In this document: piece by piece, positions 34,168 to 41,686 of the stretch | How positions within the stretch are numbered: position 1 is the first letter of the stretch | Layout of the letters: the number at the start of each line of letters is the position of its first letter | Origin: Microbacteriaceae bacterium UBA1487 | Lineage (GTDB): Bacteria; Actinomycetota; Actinomycetes; Actinomycetales; Microbacteriaceae | NCBI GenBank assembly: GCA_002325245.1 | Contig: DCRR01000011.1 | Coordinates: 43,657 to 93,400 of the forward strand | DNA: 49,744 nucleotides | Direction of reading: 5' to 3' | Position numbers and translations under genes: made by a program | Notes under the pieces: generated by a model | The model's database searches: none | The model's input: only the letters and a program-made list of their open reading frames with translations | Told to the model about the DNA's origin: nothing

Positions 34168-36171
34168 CTACGGGCGGATCAGTGCCCGGCGCTGGCGAGC
34201 CAGCACGAGCAGCCCTCCGGCGAGGAGCACCACTCCGCCGAACCCGAGCCCACTCAGGACCGACGAGTCAGTGCCCGTCAGCGCCAGAGTCGGCAGATCG
34301 TCGCACGGTCGAGGATCCGTGAAGTCGAGCTCCCATTCGAGAGTGGCCCCTTCTTCACCGGCGAATCCGTAGCCCTCGGCCGCCGTGGCCGTCAGCACGA
34401 CCGTCTGCGTTCCGGAGATGACGAAGCTGCCCTCGGTGGCGGGCAGGCCCCCGACCGTCCAGGAGACGGCGTCCGGGAAGAGGTCCCCGTCGAGCGTCTC
34501 AAAGGTCAGCGATCCGTCCGCGTCGCAGGTCGGCTGCGTCGAATCGACATCCACCGTCACGGTCGGCAGCGTGCACAGGTCATCGAGCGTGAACTCGTGC
34601 ATCCAGCGCGCCTCCCGCGGGTGCTTCAGCTCGTAGCCGTCCATCGCATGCGCCTTGATCACCACGGTGTCGCCGATGCTGGCCGCGATCGGGATTCCGT
34701 AGGCCTCGGCAGGCACGACGCCCTGGTCGACTCCGTTGAGCTTCCAGGTGAAGTACACCCCGTCCGTGGCGTAGACGACGAAGTAGCCATCGACCACACC
34801 GCCGCGCACCTGGTCATCGCAGTATGCGTCGTAGAACTTCGGCGGCTCCGGCACGATGCACTGGCTCGCGTCGAGGATGTCAGGGATCGTGTACTCGAAC
34901 TCCTTCTGGAGCGATCCGTCAGCGAACGCGTGGCCCGGGTTCGCCGTCGCCGTCCGCGTGTGCGTGCCCGGCGTCATGTCGGCCGGGGCGTCCCACGTGG
35001 CGTTGTGGATCCGGAACGTCACCGATCCCGGCTCGTCGCACGTCGCCTGCGTGGGGGTTGCAGCGGCCCGCGCGTCGCGCACCTCACAGCCCGGAACGGT
35101 CGAGTCCAGCACGTCGGGGACGGTGTACTCGATCTCCTTGGTCAGCATCCCACCCGGGAACGCGTGTCCGGAGTCCGCGGTCGCCGTCACCGTGTGCGTG
35201 CCGGGTGTGGTGGGAGGGGTGCTGTTCCAGGTCGCGTACGCGATGTGGAACTCCGGGGCGCCCGGTGCGTCGCACGTGGCCTGCGTCACCGTGACGCTGG
35301 CAGACGCATCATTCACAATGCAGTTGCCGTCCGGCGCGGTGATGGTGTGACTCCACCGCCAGTTGTCGTCGTTGCCCTGGAGCTCATAGCCCGGCAGTTC
35401 GACCGCGCGGATCTGGACGACGGTGCCGACGGCAGCGGGGTAGGTTCCCGTGCCCTTCTCGGTGTAGCTGCCGGCGCCGTTGAAACGCACCTCGTACTTG
35501 ACACCCGCGGTCGCCGGGATCGTGTAGCTGCCGTCGCCCCACTGGCCGGGGTCCGTGCACTGAGCGTTCGCGAAGGCCGGAGCGGCAGGCACGACCGTCG
35601 GCTTGTCACAGCCCGCGGCGTGAAGCAGCTGGTTGTACGGCGTCCAGTTCTGGCCCGGGTAGCTGCCGCTCACGCCCTGCTTGACGTAGTTGAACGGGGG
35701 AATGATGTCCTGCGCGTGTGCACCGTGGCCGCTGGGCTCCAGGACGGCACTGATGGAGATGTTGTTCTCGGTGTAGTTCGGACCGCCCGTCTTGTGGCAG
35801 ATGTCGATCTTGCGGTCGGTGTCATCCGGCGGACACGGCTCGACAACCACCGTTCCGGTGTCGCGGCTCCACTGGTCGCCGTCGTGGGCGACCACGACCA
35901 CCCGATAGCTGTGCGACAGGCCGTCATCCGGGAAGCTCTCGACGCGCGTGAAGTTGCGCCCGAAGTCCGAGTCCTCGACGACCTTCACGTCGTCGATGTA
36001 GATCGCGACGTAATTGTCGCCACCGTTCTGGTAATTGCTCAGAGTGACGGACACCGCGTCACAGGTGTGGCTGATCTGGGCCGTATGGGCGCTCGCCGGG
36101 CCGGCCGTGAGCGCAACGATGCCGAGCGAGAGCGCAATCACGCTCAGCCCGGCTAGGAGTTTCTTGAACAT
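34168..36171 (-). CDS. LALTG-anchored modular surface protein 3
   Basis: This 667-residue secreted protein has a signal peptide cut after ASA (residue 28). The N-terminal beta domain (30-113) is followed by a Cys/His module with ICHKTGG (124-130) and HGAHAQDIIPPF (149-160). That pattern is widespread in bacterial surface proteins and may bind metal. A Cys-bounded module with GSYTIPATAGVKYEV runs about 195-285. Two ATW modules (290-362, 365-438) are related to protein 2. The stalk is FYDAYCDDQVRGGVVDGYF to CTLP and the CDADGSLTFETLDG module. LALTG is at 629-633 with a hydrophobic segment and RQRR. The signal peptide and stalk are nearly those of protein 4. The promoter region shares three fixed-spacing blocks with gene 4. 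Confidence 0.82.
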   Translation of the reverse strand: MFKKLLAGLSVIALSLGIVALTAGPASAHTAQISHTCDAVSVTLSNYQNGGDNYVAIYIDDVKVVEDSDFGRNFTRVESFPDDGLSHSYRVVVVAHDGDQWSRDTGTVVVEPCPPDDTDRKIDICHKTGGPNYTENNISISAVLEPSGHGAHAQDIIPPFNYVKQGVSGSYPGQNWTPYNQLLHAAGCDKPTVVPAAPAFANAQCTDPGQWGDGSYTIPATAGVKYEVRFNGAGSYTEKGTGTYPAAVGTVVQIRAVELPGYELQGNDDNWRWSHTITAPDGNCIVNDASASVTVTQATCDAPGAPEFHIAYATWNSTPPTTPGTHTVTATADSGHAFPGGMLTKEIEYTVPDVLDSTVPGCEVRDARAAATPTQATCDEPGSVTFRIHNATWDAPADMTPGTHTRTATANPGHAFADGSLQKEFEYTIPDILDASQCIVPEPPKFYDAYCDDQVRGGVVDGYFVVYATDGVYFTWKLNGVDQGVVPAEAYGIPIAASIGDTVVIKAHAMDGYELKHPREARWMHEFTLDDLCTLPTVTVDVDSTQPTCDADGSLTFETLDGDLFPDAVSWTVGGLPATEGSFVISGTQTVVLTATAAEGYGFAGEEGATLEWELDFTDPRPCDDLPTLALTGTDSSVLSGLGFGGVVLLAGGLLVLARQRRALIRP

Positions 36172-36372
36172 GGGGGACGTTCCTTTGACTGAGAGGCGTC
36201 GCGCCGCTCACGTCTTTCGGCGTGGGGGGACGCCAAAGGGAGGCGACGTCTGTCGCCGAGAGGGGCCGGTGTCGCAGTGACCCGGGAGAGCACACACGCG
36301 GCGAGGCCTGGGAGGGGAATCCCGCGCTCGCCCGTCAAGCGGGTATCTAAGCTTTGTCCATCTTTGGCAATC

Positions 36373-36487
36373 GCCTTCCCACGCCGGGGAACCATCGGCT
36401 GCGTACCGGTCGCACGCGACCAATCCGACGTATTGTCGCCACGGTAACAAGGGACTCAGCGCACTACCAGATAGACAGAATAGTCGC
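36373..36487 (-). promoter_or_regulatory. Conserved three-block regulatory region of surface protein gene 3
   Basis: It aligns without gaps to 38623-38737. Blocks 36373-36396 (22/24), 36418-36451 (30/34) and 36465-36487 (21/23) are conserved. The 21- and 13-bp spacers match only at 7 and 5 positions. On the minus strand the central block has CTTGTTA and TACGTCGGATTGGTC. No clean sigma-70 pair can be set. Confidence 0.7.
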
Positions 36488-36621
36488 AAGTTACGCTCAC
36501 CTCACGGCGTGTCGCTCCGGGCAGCGGCCCGCCGGTGGGCATGCAACGCGGCCCTGCGGTGCCATGTCTCAGCTCATGGCGGCGGGACCGCGTCACCCGC
36601 GCGTCCGCGGCTCCAGCGCAT

Positions 36622-36661
36622 CCGTGGCGCTCCCGATCACGTTCGAGGGGGAGCACCACGG
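36622..36661 (-). terminator. Hairpin terminator of surface protein gene 4
   Basis: CCGTGGCGCTCCC and GGGAGCACCACGG pair over 13 bp with one mismatch, 13 bp after the stop at 36675. Confidence 0.65.
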
Positions 36662-36674
36662 GGCGCGTGGCTTC

Positions 36675-38423
36675 CTAGTGGTGGATCTGCGCTCGGCGCT
36701 GCCGGGCGAGGACGAGGAGTCCTCCCGCCAGCAGCACGCCGCTCGCGAATCCGAGCCCACTCACGACTGACGAGTCAGTACCCGTCAGCGCCAGCGTGGA
36801 CAGATCGCCGCACGGCCTCGGATCCGTGAAGTCGATCTCCCATTCGAGAGTCGACTCCTCTTCACCCGCGAACCCGTAGCCCTCGGCCGCCGTCGCGGTC
36901 AGATCCACCGTCTGCGTTCCGGAGAAGTCGTAGCCGCCTTCCGAAGCCGGCAGACCGTTGACTGTCCAGGAGACCGCGTCCGGGTAGAGCTCGCCATCGA
37001 TGGTCTCGAAGGTCAGCGTTCCGTCCGCGTCGCAGGTCGGCTGCGTCGAATCGACGTCAACCGACACCGTCGGGAAGGTGCACAACTCGTCGAGTCCGAA
37101 GTAGTGCTTCCACTCGACACGGCGGTCCTTCAGCGTGTAGCCGTCCATGGCGTGCGCCTTGATGACCACCTTGTCACCGACTTCCGTCGCGATCTGAACA
37201 CCGTACGCCTCCGGCGGCACCACACCCTGGTCCACTCCGTTGAGCTTCCAGGTCAGGTACACCCCGTCGGTCGCGTACACGATGAAGTACGGATCGACGA
37301 TGCCGTTCGGCACGTACTCGTCACAGTACGCATCGAAGAACTCCGGCGGGGTCGGCTTGATCGGGCACGGACGCTCCGGTGCCTTGATCTTCTCGCTCCA
37401 CTTCGAGTCGCCCTTCAGCTCGTACCCGTGGAGCGCCACCGCCTTGACCTGCACGTACGTGCCCGCCGCGACGGGGTGCTTGCCAGCCTCGACGTCCATG
37501 TACGGACCGTCGTGGCCGTAGCGCACCTGGTACTGCACATGATCGACCTGCGGAATCCAGTAGCTGCCGTCGCCGACCTGTCCGTCGTATGTGCACTGCG
37601 CGTCGCGGAAGACCGGCGGCTCCGCCGTCACCTTCTTGTCGCACTTGTGGTCACGCCCGTCTCGGCTCTGCGACTGCGTGTTCAGGACCGAGTCGCTGAT
37701 GTCCGAGTTCGGCCGCTGGTCATCGCGGTCGCGATCCTCGCAGCGGTCGTTCGGCTTGTCGCACTTGTCGTCACGACCACCCGACTGCGTCAGCAGACCC
37801 GACTCCCCAGCACCCGACTTCGGGTTCTGGTGGTCACTGTCACGGTCATCGCAACGGTCATCGTTCTTCCCGTCGTCGTCCTTCTCGTCGCACTTGTCAT
37901 CACGATCGCGCGACAGGCTCGACAGGACTGACTCATCGGCAGCGAAGTTCGAGTTCTGGTGGTTGCCGTCGCGATCCTCGCAGCGGTCATCCTTCTTTCC
38001 GTCGTCCTTCTTGTCGTCGTCCTTCTTGTCGCAGTCGTTGTCGCGACCGCCCGACAGTGCGGAAAGAGTCGACTCGTCAACGGTAAGAGACGAATCGAGG
38101 TGGCCGTCGCGGTCATCGCACCGGTCATCCTTCTTCCCGTCGTCCTTCTTGCCGTCGTCCTTCTTACCGTCGTCCTTCTTGCCGGAGTCATCCTTCTTTC
38201 CGGAGTCATCCTTCACCGCGACGAGAGCCTGATCGGCGTCGTCGCTCTCATCTTCGCCGAGCAGCACTTCCGTGCCGTCGGCGTCGAGACACAGACCGAC
38301 CGTGACGTCATCGCACGAGGGGATGACCGGGTCGTCTTGCGCGCTGGCCGTGCCGGCCGTCAACGCAACGATGCCGAGCGAAAGCGCGATGGCGCTCAGC
38401 CCGGCGAGGAGCTTCTTGAACAT
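36675..38423 (-). CDS. LALTG-anchored surface protein 4 with Lys/Asp-rich cysteine-loop head
   Basis: This 582-residue secreted protein has a signal peptide cut after ASA (28). Residues 71-100 are GKKDD repeats. Residues 101-262 hold four units of the form RC[DE]DRD ... S.L ... RD...CD, with cysteine pairs 102/131, 148/178, 191/221 and 228/261 and Lys/Asp linkers between them. I know no family of this form; calcium binding is conceivable from the Asp density, but the pattern is not a DxDxDG EF-hand or RTX. Modules shared with protein 3 follow: a Cys-bounded module (about 268-355), FFDAYCDEYVPNGIVDPYF, CDADGTLTFETIDG, LALTG (544-548), a membrane segment and a basic tail. It has its own promoter and terminator. 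Confidence 0.82.
   Translation of the reverse strand: MFKKLLAGLSAIALSLGIVALTAGTASAQDDPVIPSCDDVTVGLCLDADGTEVLLGEDESDDADQALVAVKDDSGKKDDSGKKDDGKKDDGKKDDGKKDDRCDDRDGHLDSSLTVDESTLSALSGGRDNDCDKKDDDKKDDGKKDDRCEDRDGNHQNSNFAADESVLSSLSRDRDDKCDEKDDDGKNDDRCDDRDSDHQNPKSGAGESGLLTQSGGRDDKCDKPNDRCEDRDRDDQRPNSDISDSVLNTQSQSRDGRDHKCDKKVTAEPPVFRDAQCTYDGQVGDGSYWIPQVDHVQYQVRYGHDGPYMDVEAGKHPVAAGTYVQVKAVALHGYELKGDSKWSEKIKAPERPCPIKPTPPEFFDAYCDEYVPNGIVDPYFIVYATDGVYLTWKLNGVDQGVVPPEAYGVQIATEVGDKVVIKAHAMDGYTLKDRRVEWKHYFGLDELCTFPTVSVDVDSTQPTCDADGTLTFETIDGELYPDAVSWTVNGLPASEGGYDFSGTQTVDLTATAAEGYGFAGEEESTLEWEIDFTDPRPCGDLSTLALTGTDSSVVSGLGFASGVLLAGGLLVLARQRRAQIHH
38124..38213 (-). repeat. 15-bp minisatellite encoding GKKDD units
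   Basis: On the plus strand GTCGTCCTTCTTGCC and close variants are repeated in tandem about six times. Two copies are 18 bp (DSGKKD). The units are in frame, so copy-number change would lengthen or shorten the head without a frameshift. Confidence 0.8.
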
Positions 38424-38750
38424 GGGGATTCCTTCAGTGAAGGCGTCGCGCCGCAGCGAAGTCGCGGCGTGGGGGGACGCCGATGTCGCGACGAGATCCG
38501 TCGCAGAAATGGAGTGGCTCGCTGAGAGGAGTCGAATAAGACGTGACTCGACGGGGCGACGAACTGAGACCAGCCCTGGTCGATCAACTGCGTGATGCTA
38601 TGCGTGATCCATACGGGCGTTTGCCTTTCCACGCCGGGGAACAATCAGGCACGCGATGTCGGAGCGTGACCAATCCGACGTAATCTCGTCACGTTAACAA
38701 GAGGATCCGCCATATACCAGATAGACAGACTGGTCGCGAAATCGACACGC
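38424..38750. other. Intergenic region upstream of surface protein gene 4
   Basis: The 327 bp hold the leader of gene 4 and its conserved regulatory blocks (38623-38737). They lie just after the stop of the serine hydrolase gene. No coding sequence was found. Confidence 0.7.
38623..38737 (-). promoter_or_regulatory. Conserved three-block regulatory region of surface protein gene 4
   Basis: This is the counterpart of 36373-36487, with blocks 38623-38646, 38668-38701 and 38715-38737 at identical spacing. It is 199 bp before the start codon, against 201 bp for gene 3. Confidence 0.7.
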
Positions 38751-39659
38751 CTAGTGCACGTACTCCAGCAGGTCGAAGCCGACCGTGCGCATCGCTTCGA
38801 GGGCGCGCAGCCGCGAGGCGGCCCCCTCGTCGGCGAAATGCACGGTGACGGCGTAGGCGACCGCGTGCCGCGGTCCGCGCAGCACGCCTGCCTCGGCGCG
38901 CACACCCGTGTCGGTGCCCGTCTTGTTGACGAGCTGCAGACCGTGATCGGGGGTCCGATGCGAGAACGGATCGAGCCCGAAGGCGCTCGCCACCATCGAG
39001 AGGTCGGCGTTCAGCGAGAGCCAGCCCAGGACGCGGCTGCTCGTCGCGTGATCGACGACGCGCCCGTGCGCCAGAGCGACGAAGAGCTCGGTGAGCTCTG
39101 CGGTCGATCCCACCGAGAGCTGGGGAGCGTCGTCGGGGCCGCGCAGGTCGCGCACGAGATCGAGCAGCGCGGTGCGGGTCAGCCCGAGCCCCTCGGTGCG
39201 CGTGCGGACGGCGTCGAGGCCGACCTGGCGCAGCAGCACGTTGGTCGCGAGGTTGTCGCTCGCGGCACCGATCAGCGTCGCGAGATCGGCCACCGGAAGC
39301 GAGGGGGCCTGCAGGTGCTGCCAGACGCCGCTGTCGCCGACCGCGTCGCTCGGCGACTTGTCGAGGATGGCGAACCCGCTGGCGTCGCGCTCGGTGATCC
39401 GCGCCGACAGCTCGACGAGCAGCAGGATCTTGCCGATGCTCGCCGTCGGCAAGGCGATGCGCTCGTCGATCGAGGCGAGCGGTTCGTTCGAGTCGAGGTC
39501 GACCACCGACGCCGAGACCTGGGCGCCGTCGTAGGCGATCTCCCCCAGCGCCGTGAAACTCGCCGAGAAGTTGGCGACGCGCTCGATCGCGCGATGACGA
39601 GGCGTACGCGGCCCGCGTACGCGATCTCGTCGCTCAGGCGACGGCGCGAGTTCTACCAA
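38751..39659 (-). CDS. Serine hydrolase, class A beta-lactamase-like fold
   Basis: This 302-residue protein has the three penicillin-recognising motifs: TASIGK (Ser74-x-x-Lys77), SDN (134-136) and KTG (246-248). The omega-loop Glu (E166 in ExxLN of class A enzymes) is not evident between 155 and 180. It has no signal peptide, unlike a secreted beta-lactamase. It is more likely an intracellular or otherwise exported peptidase or esterase. The only start in frame is TTG 39659, overlapping the stop of the M13 peptidase gene and without a good ribosome site, so the N-terminus is uncertain. An inverted repeat lies within its first codons. Confidence 0.75.
   Translation of the reverse strand: MVELAPSPERRDRVRGPRTPRHRAIERVANFSASFTALGEIAYDGAQVSASVVDLDSNEPLASIDERIALPTASIGKILLLVELSARITERDASGFAILDKSPSDAVGDSGVWQHLQAPSLPVADLATLIGAASDNLATNVLLRQVGLDAVRTRTEGLGLTRTALLDLVRDLRGPDDAPQLSVGSTAELTELFVALAHGRVVDHATSSRVLGWLSLNADLSMVASAFGLDPFSHRTPDHGLQLVNKTGTDTGVRAEAGVLRGPRHAVAYAVTVHFADEGAASRLRALEAMRTVGFDLLEYVH
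39602..39622. repeat. Perfect inverted repeat at the 5' end of the serine hydrolase gene
   Basis: GCGTACGCGG-C-CCGCGTACGC is a 10-bp perfect inverted repeat with a 1-nt centre, 38-58 bases into the TTG-started frame. It could be a hairpin in the message or an operator. Confidence 0.6.
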
Positions 39660-41623
39660 ATGGTCACACGATCGTTCGGGTCGAGCCAGAGGGCGTCCGT
39701 CTCGCTGAGATCGAACGCACGAGAGAACTCGTCAATATTACGAACGATCTGGTTGCAGCGGAACTCGCTCGGCGAATGCGGGTCGATCGCGAGCAGTCGG
39801 ATCGCCTCCTCGTCGCGGTATTTCGACCGCCAGGCCTGGGCCCAGCTGAGGAAGAAGCGCTGCGCGCCGGTGAGCCCGTCGATGACCGGGGGCTCGGCGC
39901 CGTCGAGTGACAGCTGGTAGGCCTTCCACGCGATCCCGAGCCCGCCGAGGTCGCCGATGTTCTCGCCGATGGTGAGCGCCCCGTTCACGTGGTGGTCCGG
40001 AATGCCGTTCAGAGCGAGGGCGTCGTACTGCGCGATGAGGCTGGCCGTGCGCTCCTCGAACGCCGCGCGATCCTCGGCCGTCCACCAATCGGTGAGCCGA
40101 CCGTCGCCGTCGAAGCGCGAGCCCTGGTCGTCGAAGCCGTGCCCGATCTCGTGCCCGATCACCGCGCCGATCGCGCCGTAGTTGGCCGCCGCATCCCGAC
40201 TCTCGTCGAAGAACGGGAACTGCAGAATGGCGGCCGGGAACACGATCTCGTTGAAGCCCGGGTTGTAGTACGCGTTGATCGTCTGCGGCGTCATGAACCA
40301 CTCGTCGCGGTCGAGCGGCTTGCCGATCTTGCCGAGCTCCCGCTGGAACTCGAACTCCGAGGCGGCGCGAACGTTGGCGACCAGATCATCGGCGTCGATC
40401 GCCAGCGTCGAGTAGTCGCGCCAGCGGACCGGGAAGCCGATCTTGGGGGTGAACTTCTCGAGCTTGTCGAGGGCGCGCTGCCGGGTCTCCTCGGTCATCC
40501 AGTCGAGGTTGCGGATGCTCTGGCGGTAGGCCTCCACCAGGTGGGCGACGAGGTCATCCATCGCGGCCTTCGCCGTCGGACTGAAGTGCTTCTCGACGTA
40601 GATGCGACCGATCGCCTCGCCGAGCGCGCTCTCGGTGACGGCGACCCCGCGCTTCCAGCGCGCGCGCAGCTCGGGCGTTCCGGTGAGCGTCTTTCCGTAG
40701 AAGTCGAAGTTGGCGTTCACGACCTCGCTGTGCAGGTAGGGCGAGGCGGAGCGGATGACCTGCCAGCTCAGCCAGTCCCGCCAGGCGGGGACCCGGTCCT
40801 CGACGAGCAGCTCGGCGAGACCGGCGACGAAGCTCGGCTGACGCACGACGACCTCATCGAAGGAGCCCGCGGGCACATCGAGGGCCTCGAGCCAGGAGCC
40901 GACGAACGACGCGGCGGCGCCGGCCAGAGCCGTCACCTCGTTCCACGGAGTGAGGTTGTAGGTCGCCTGGCTGTCGCGCGAGCGGACGTTGTCCCAGTGG
41001 TGGGAGGCGATCGCCCTCTCGAGCTCGAGGATGCGCGTGGCGCGCACGGCCGCGTCGTCGAGGCCGGCCATCGCCAGCATCCGCTCGAGGTGCGCGAGGT
41101 AGGCGGCGCGGATCTCGGCGAACTTGTCCTCGCGGTAGTACGACTCGTCGGGAAGGCCGAGGCCGCCCTGCTCGAGAAATACCAGGTAGCGCTCGGGGTT
41201 CCCGGGGTCGTTGTCGACGAAGGCCTGAATGAAGCCGCCGACTCCGGCCCGCTCCAGCCGCCCGAGAATCTGCGCGAAGCTCATCAGGTCGGTGGCCGAC
41301 GCCGCCGCGGCCAGCTCCTCGGCGACCGGACTCCAGCCCAGCTCTTCAATCCGCTGCTCGTTCATGAAGCTGGCATAGAGGTCGCCGATCTTGCGCTCCT
41401 CCGTGCCCGGGGCCGCCGACTGCGCGGCCTCGATGATCGCGCGCACGGCCTGTTCGGCCTCCTCGGCCAGCACGTAGAAGGAGCCGTAGCGCGCCTTGTC
41501 GGCCGGGATCTCGGTGCGATCGATCCACTGCCCGTTGACGTGCCGGAAGAGGTCGTCTTGAGGGCGGACCGCCGGATCGAGCTCGTCGATTTCGATGCCG
41601 GAGGGGAGCAGTGCGTCGGTCAT
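39653..41623 (-). CDS. pepO: M13 family zinc metallopeptidase (PepO/neprilysin-like)
   Basis: This 656-residue endopeptidase has the zinc motif HEIGH at 491-495 and the third ligand Glu554 in GENIGDLGG. The 63-residue gap between first His and Glu is the same as in neprilysin. NAYYNPGFNEIVFPAAIL before it and the ending RVTIW are standard for M13. There is no signal peptide or membrane anchor, so it is probably cytoplasmic, as in many actinobacteria. ATG 41623 follows TAGGCT by 7 nt. The longer frame to 42424 overlaps the divergent MFS gene and is not real. Confidence 0.93.
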   Translation of the reverse strand: MTDALLPSGIEIDELDPAVRPQDDLFRHVNGQWIDRTEIPADKARYGSFYVLAEEAEQAVRAIIEAAQSAAPGTEERKIGDLYASFMNEQRIEELGWSPVAEELAAAASATDLMSFAQILGRLERAGVGGFIQAFVDNDPGNPERYLVFLEQGGLGLPDESYYREDKFAEIRAAYLAHLERMLAMAGLDDAAVRATRILELERAIASHHWDNVRSRDSQATYNLTPWNEVTALAGAAASFVGSWLEALDVPAGSFDEVVVRQPSFVAGLAELLVEDRVPAWRDWLSWQVIRSASPYLHSEVVNANFDFYGKTLTGTPELRARWKRGVAVTESALGEAIGRIYVEKHFSPTAKAAMDDLVAHLVEAYRQSIRNLDWMTEETRQRALDKLEKFTPKIGFPVRWRDYSTLAIDADDLVANVRAASEFEFQRELGKIGKPLDRDEWFMTPQTINAYYNPGFNEIVFPAAILQFPFFDESRDAAANYGAIGAVIGHEIGHGFDDQGSRFDGDGRLTDWWTAEDRAAFEERTASLIAQYDALALNGIPDHHVNGALTIGENIGDLGGLGIAWKAYQLSLDGAEPPVIDGLTGAQRFFLSWAQAWRSKYRDEEAIRLLAIDPHSPSEFRCNQIVRNIDEFSRAFDLSETDALWLDPNDRVTIW

Positions 41624-41630
41624 ACCCGTC

Positions 41631-41636
41631 AGCCTA
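41631..41636 (-). promoter_or_regulatory. -10 box of a putative leaderless promoter (pepO)
   Basis: TAGGCT on the minus strand lies 7 nt before ATG 41623. Confidence 0.5.
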
Positions 41637-41674
41637 GATTCTTCTCCGTGCACGAATGCCGCGCCCTCGCCGGA

Positions 41675-41680
41675 TAGCGT
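41675..41680 (+). promoter_or_regulatory. -10 box of a putative leaderless promoter (MFS gene)
   Basis: TAGCGT lies 6 nt before GTG 41687. GAGGAG also lies between them, so ordinary initiation from an upstream promoter is possible too. Confidence 0.4.
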
Positions 41681-41686
41681 GAGGAG

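Larger units (their letters stand above)
36172..36674. other. Intergenic region between surface protein genes 3 and 4
   Basis: The 503 bp hold the leader of gene 3 (about 200 nt), its conserved promoter blocks (36373-36487) and the terminator of gene 4 (36622-36661). The part around 36563-36590 (TGTCTCAGCTCATGGCGGCG) is also seen downstream of gene 3 near 34074, so the tandem duplication took 3' flank with it. Confidence 0.7.

Noticed and set aside
36373..36487. CCGGGGAACCATCGG on the plus strand as a ydaO/cyclic-di-AMP riboswitch
   Set aside because: No gene lies downstream on the plus strand, the further conserved parts of that riboswitch are missing, and the conservation is explained by the minus-strand promoter regions of the paralogues.
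37638..38213. Regular DNA repeats as a CRISPR array
   Set aside because: The repeats are 15-bp coding units without unique spacers and stay in frame within surface protein 4.
28852..38525. Several 160-830-codon plus-strand frames opposite the surface protein genes
   Set aside because: The minus-strand frames have signal peptides, repeated Cys-bounded modules, LALTG tails, ribosome sites and terminators; the plus-strand frames have none of these.
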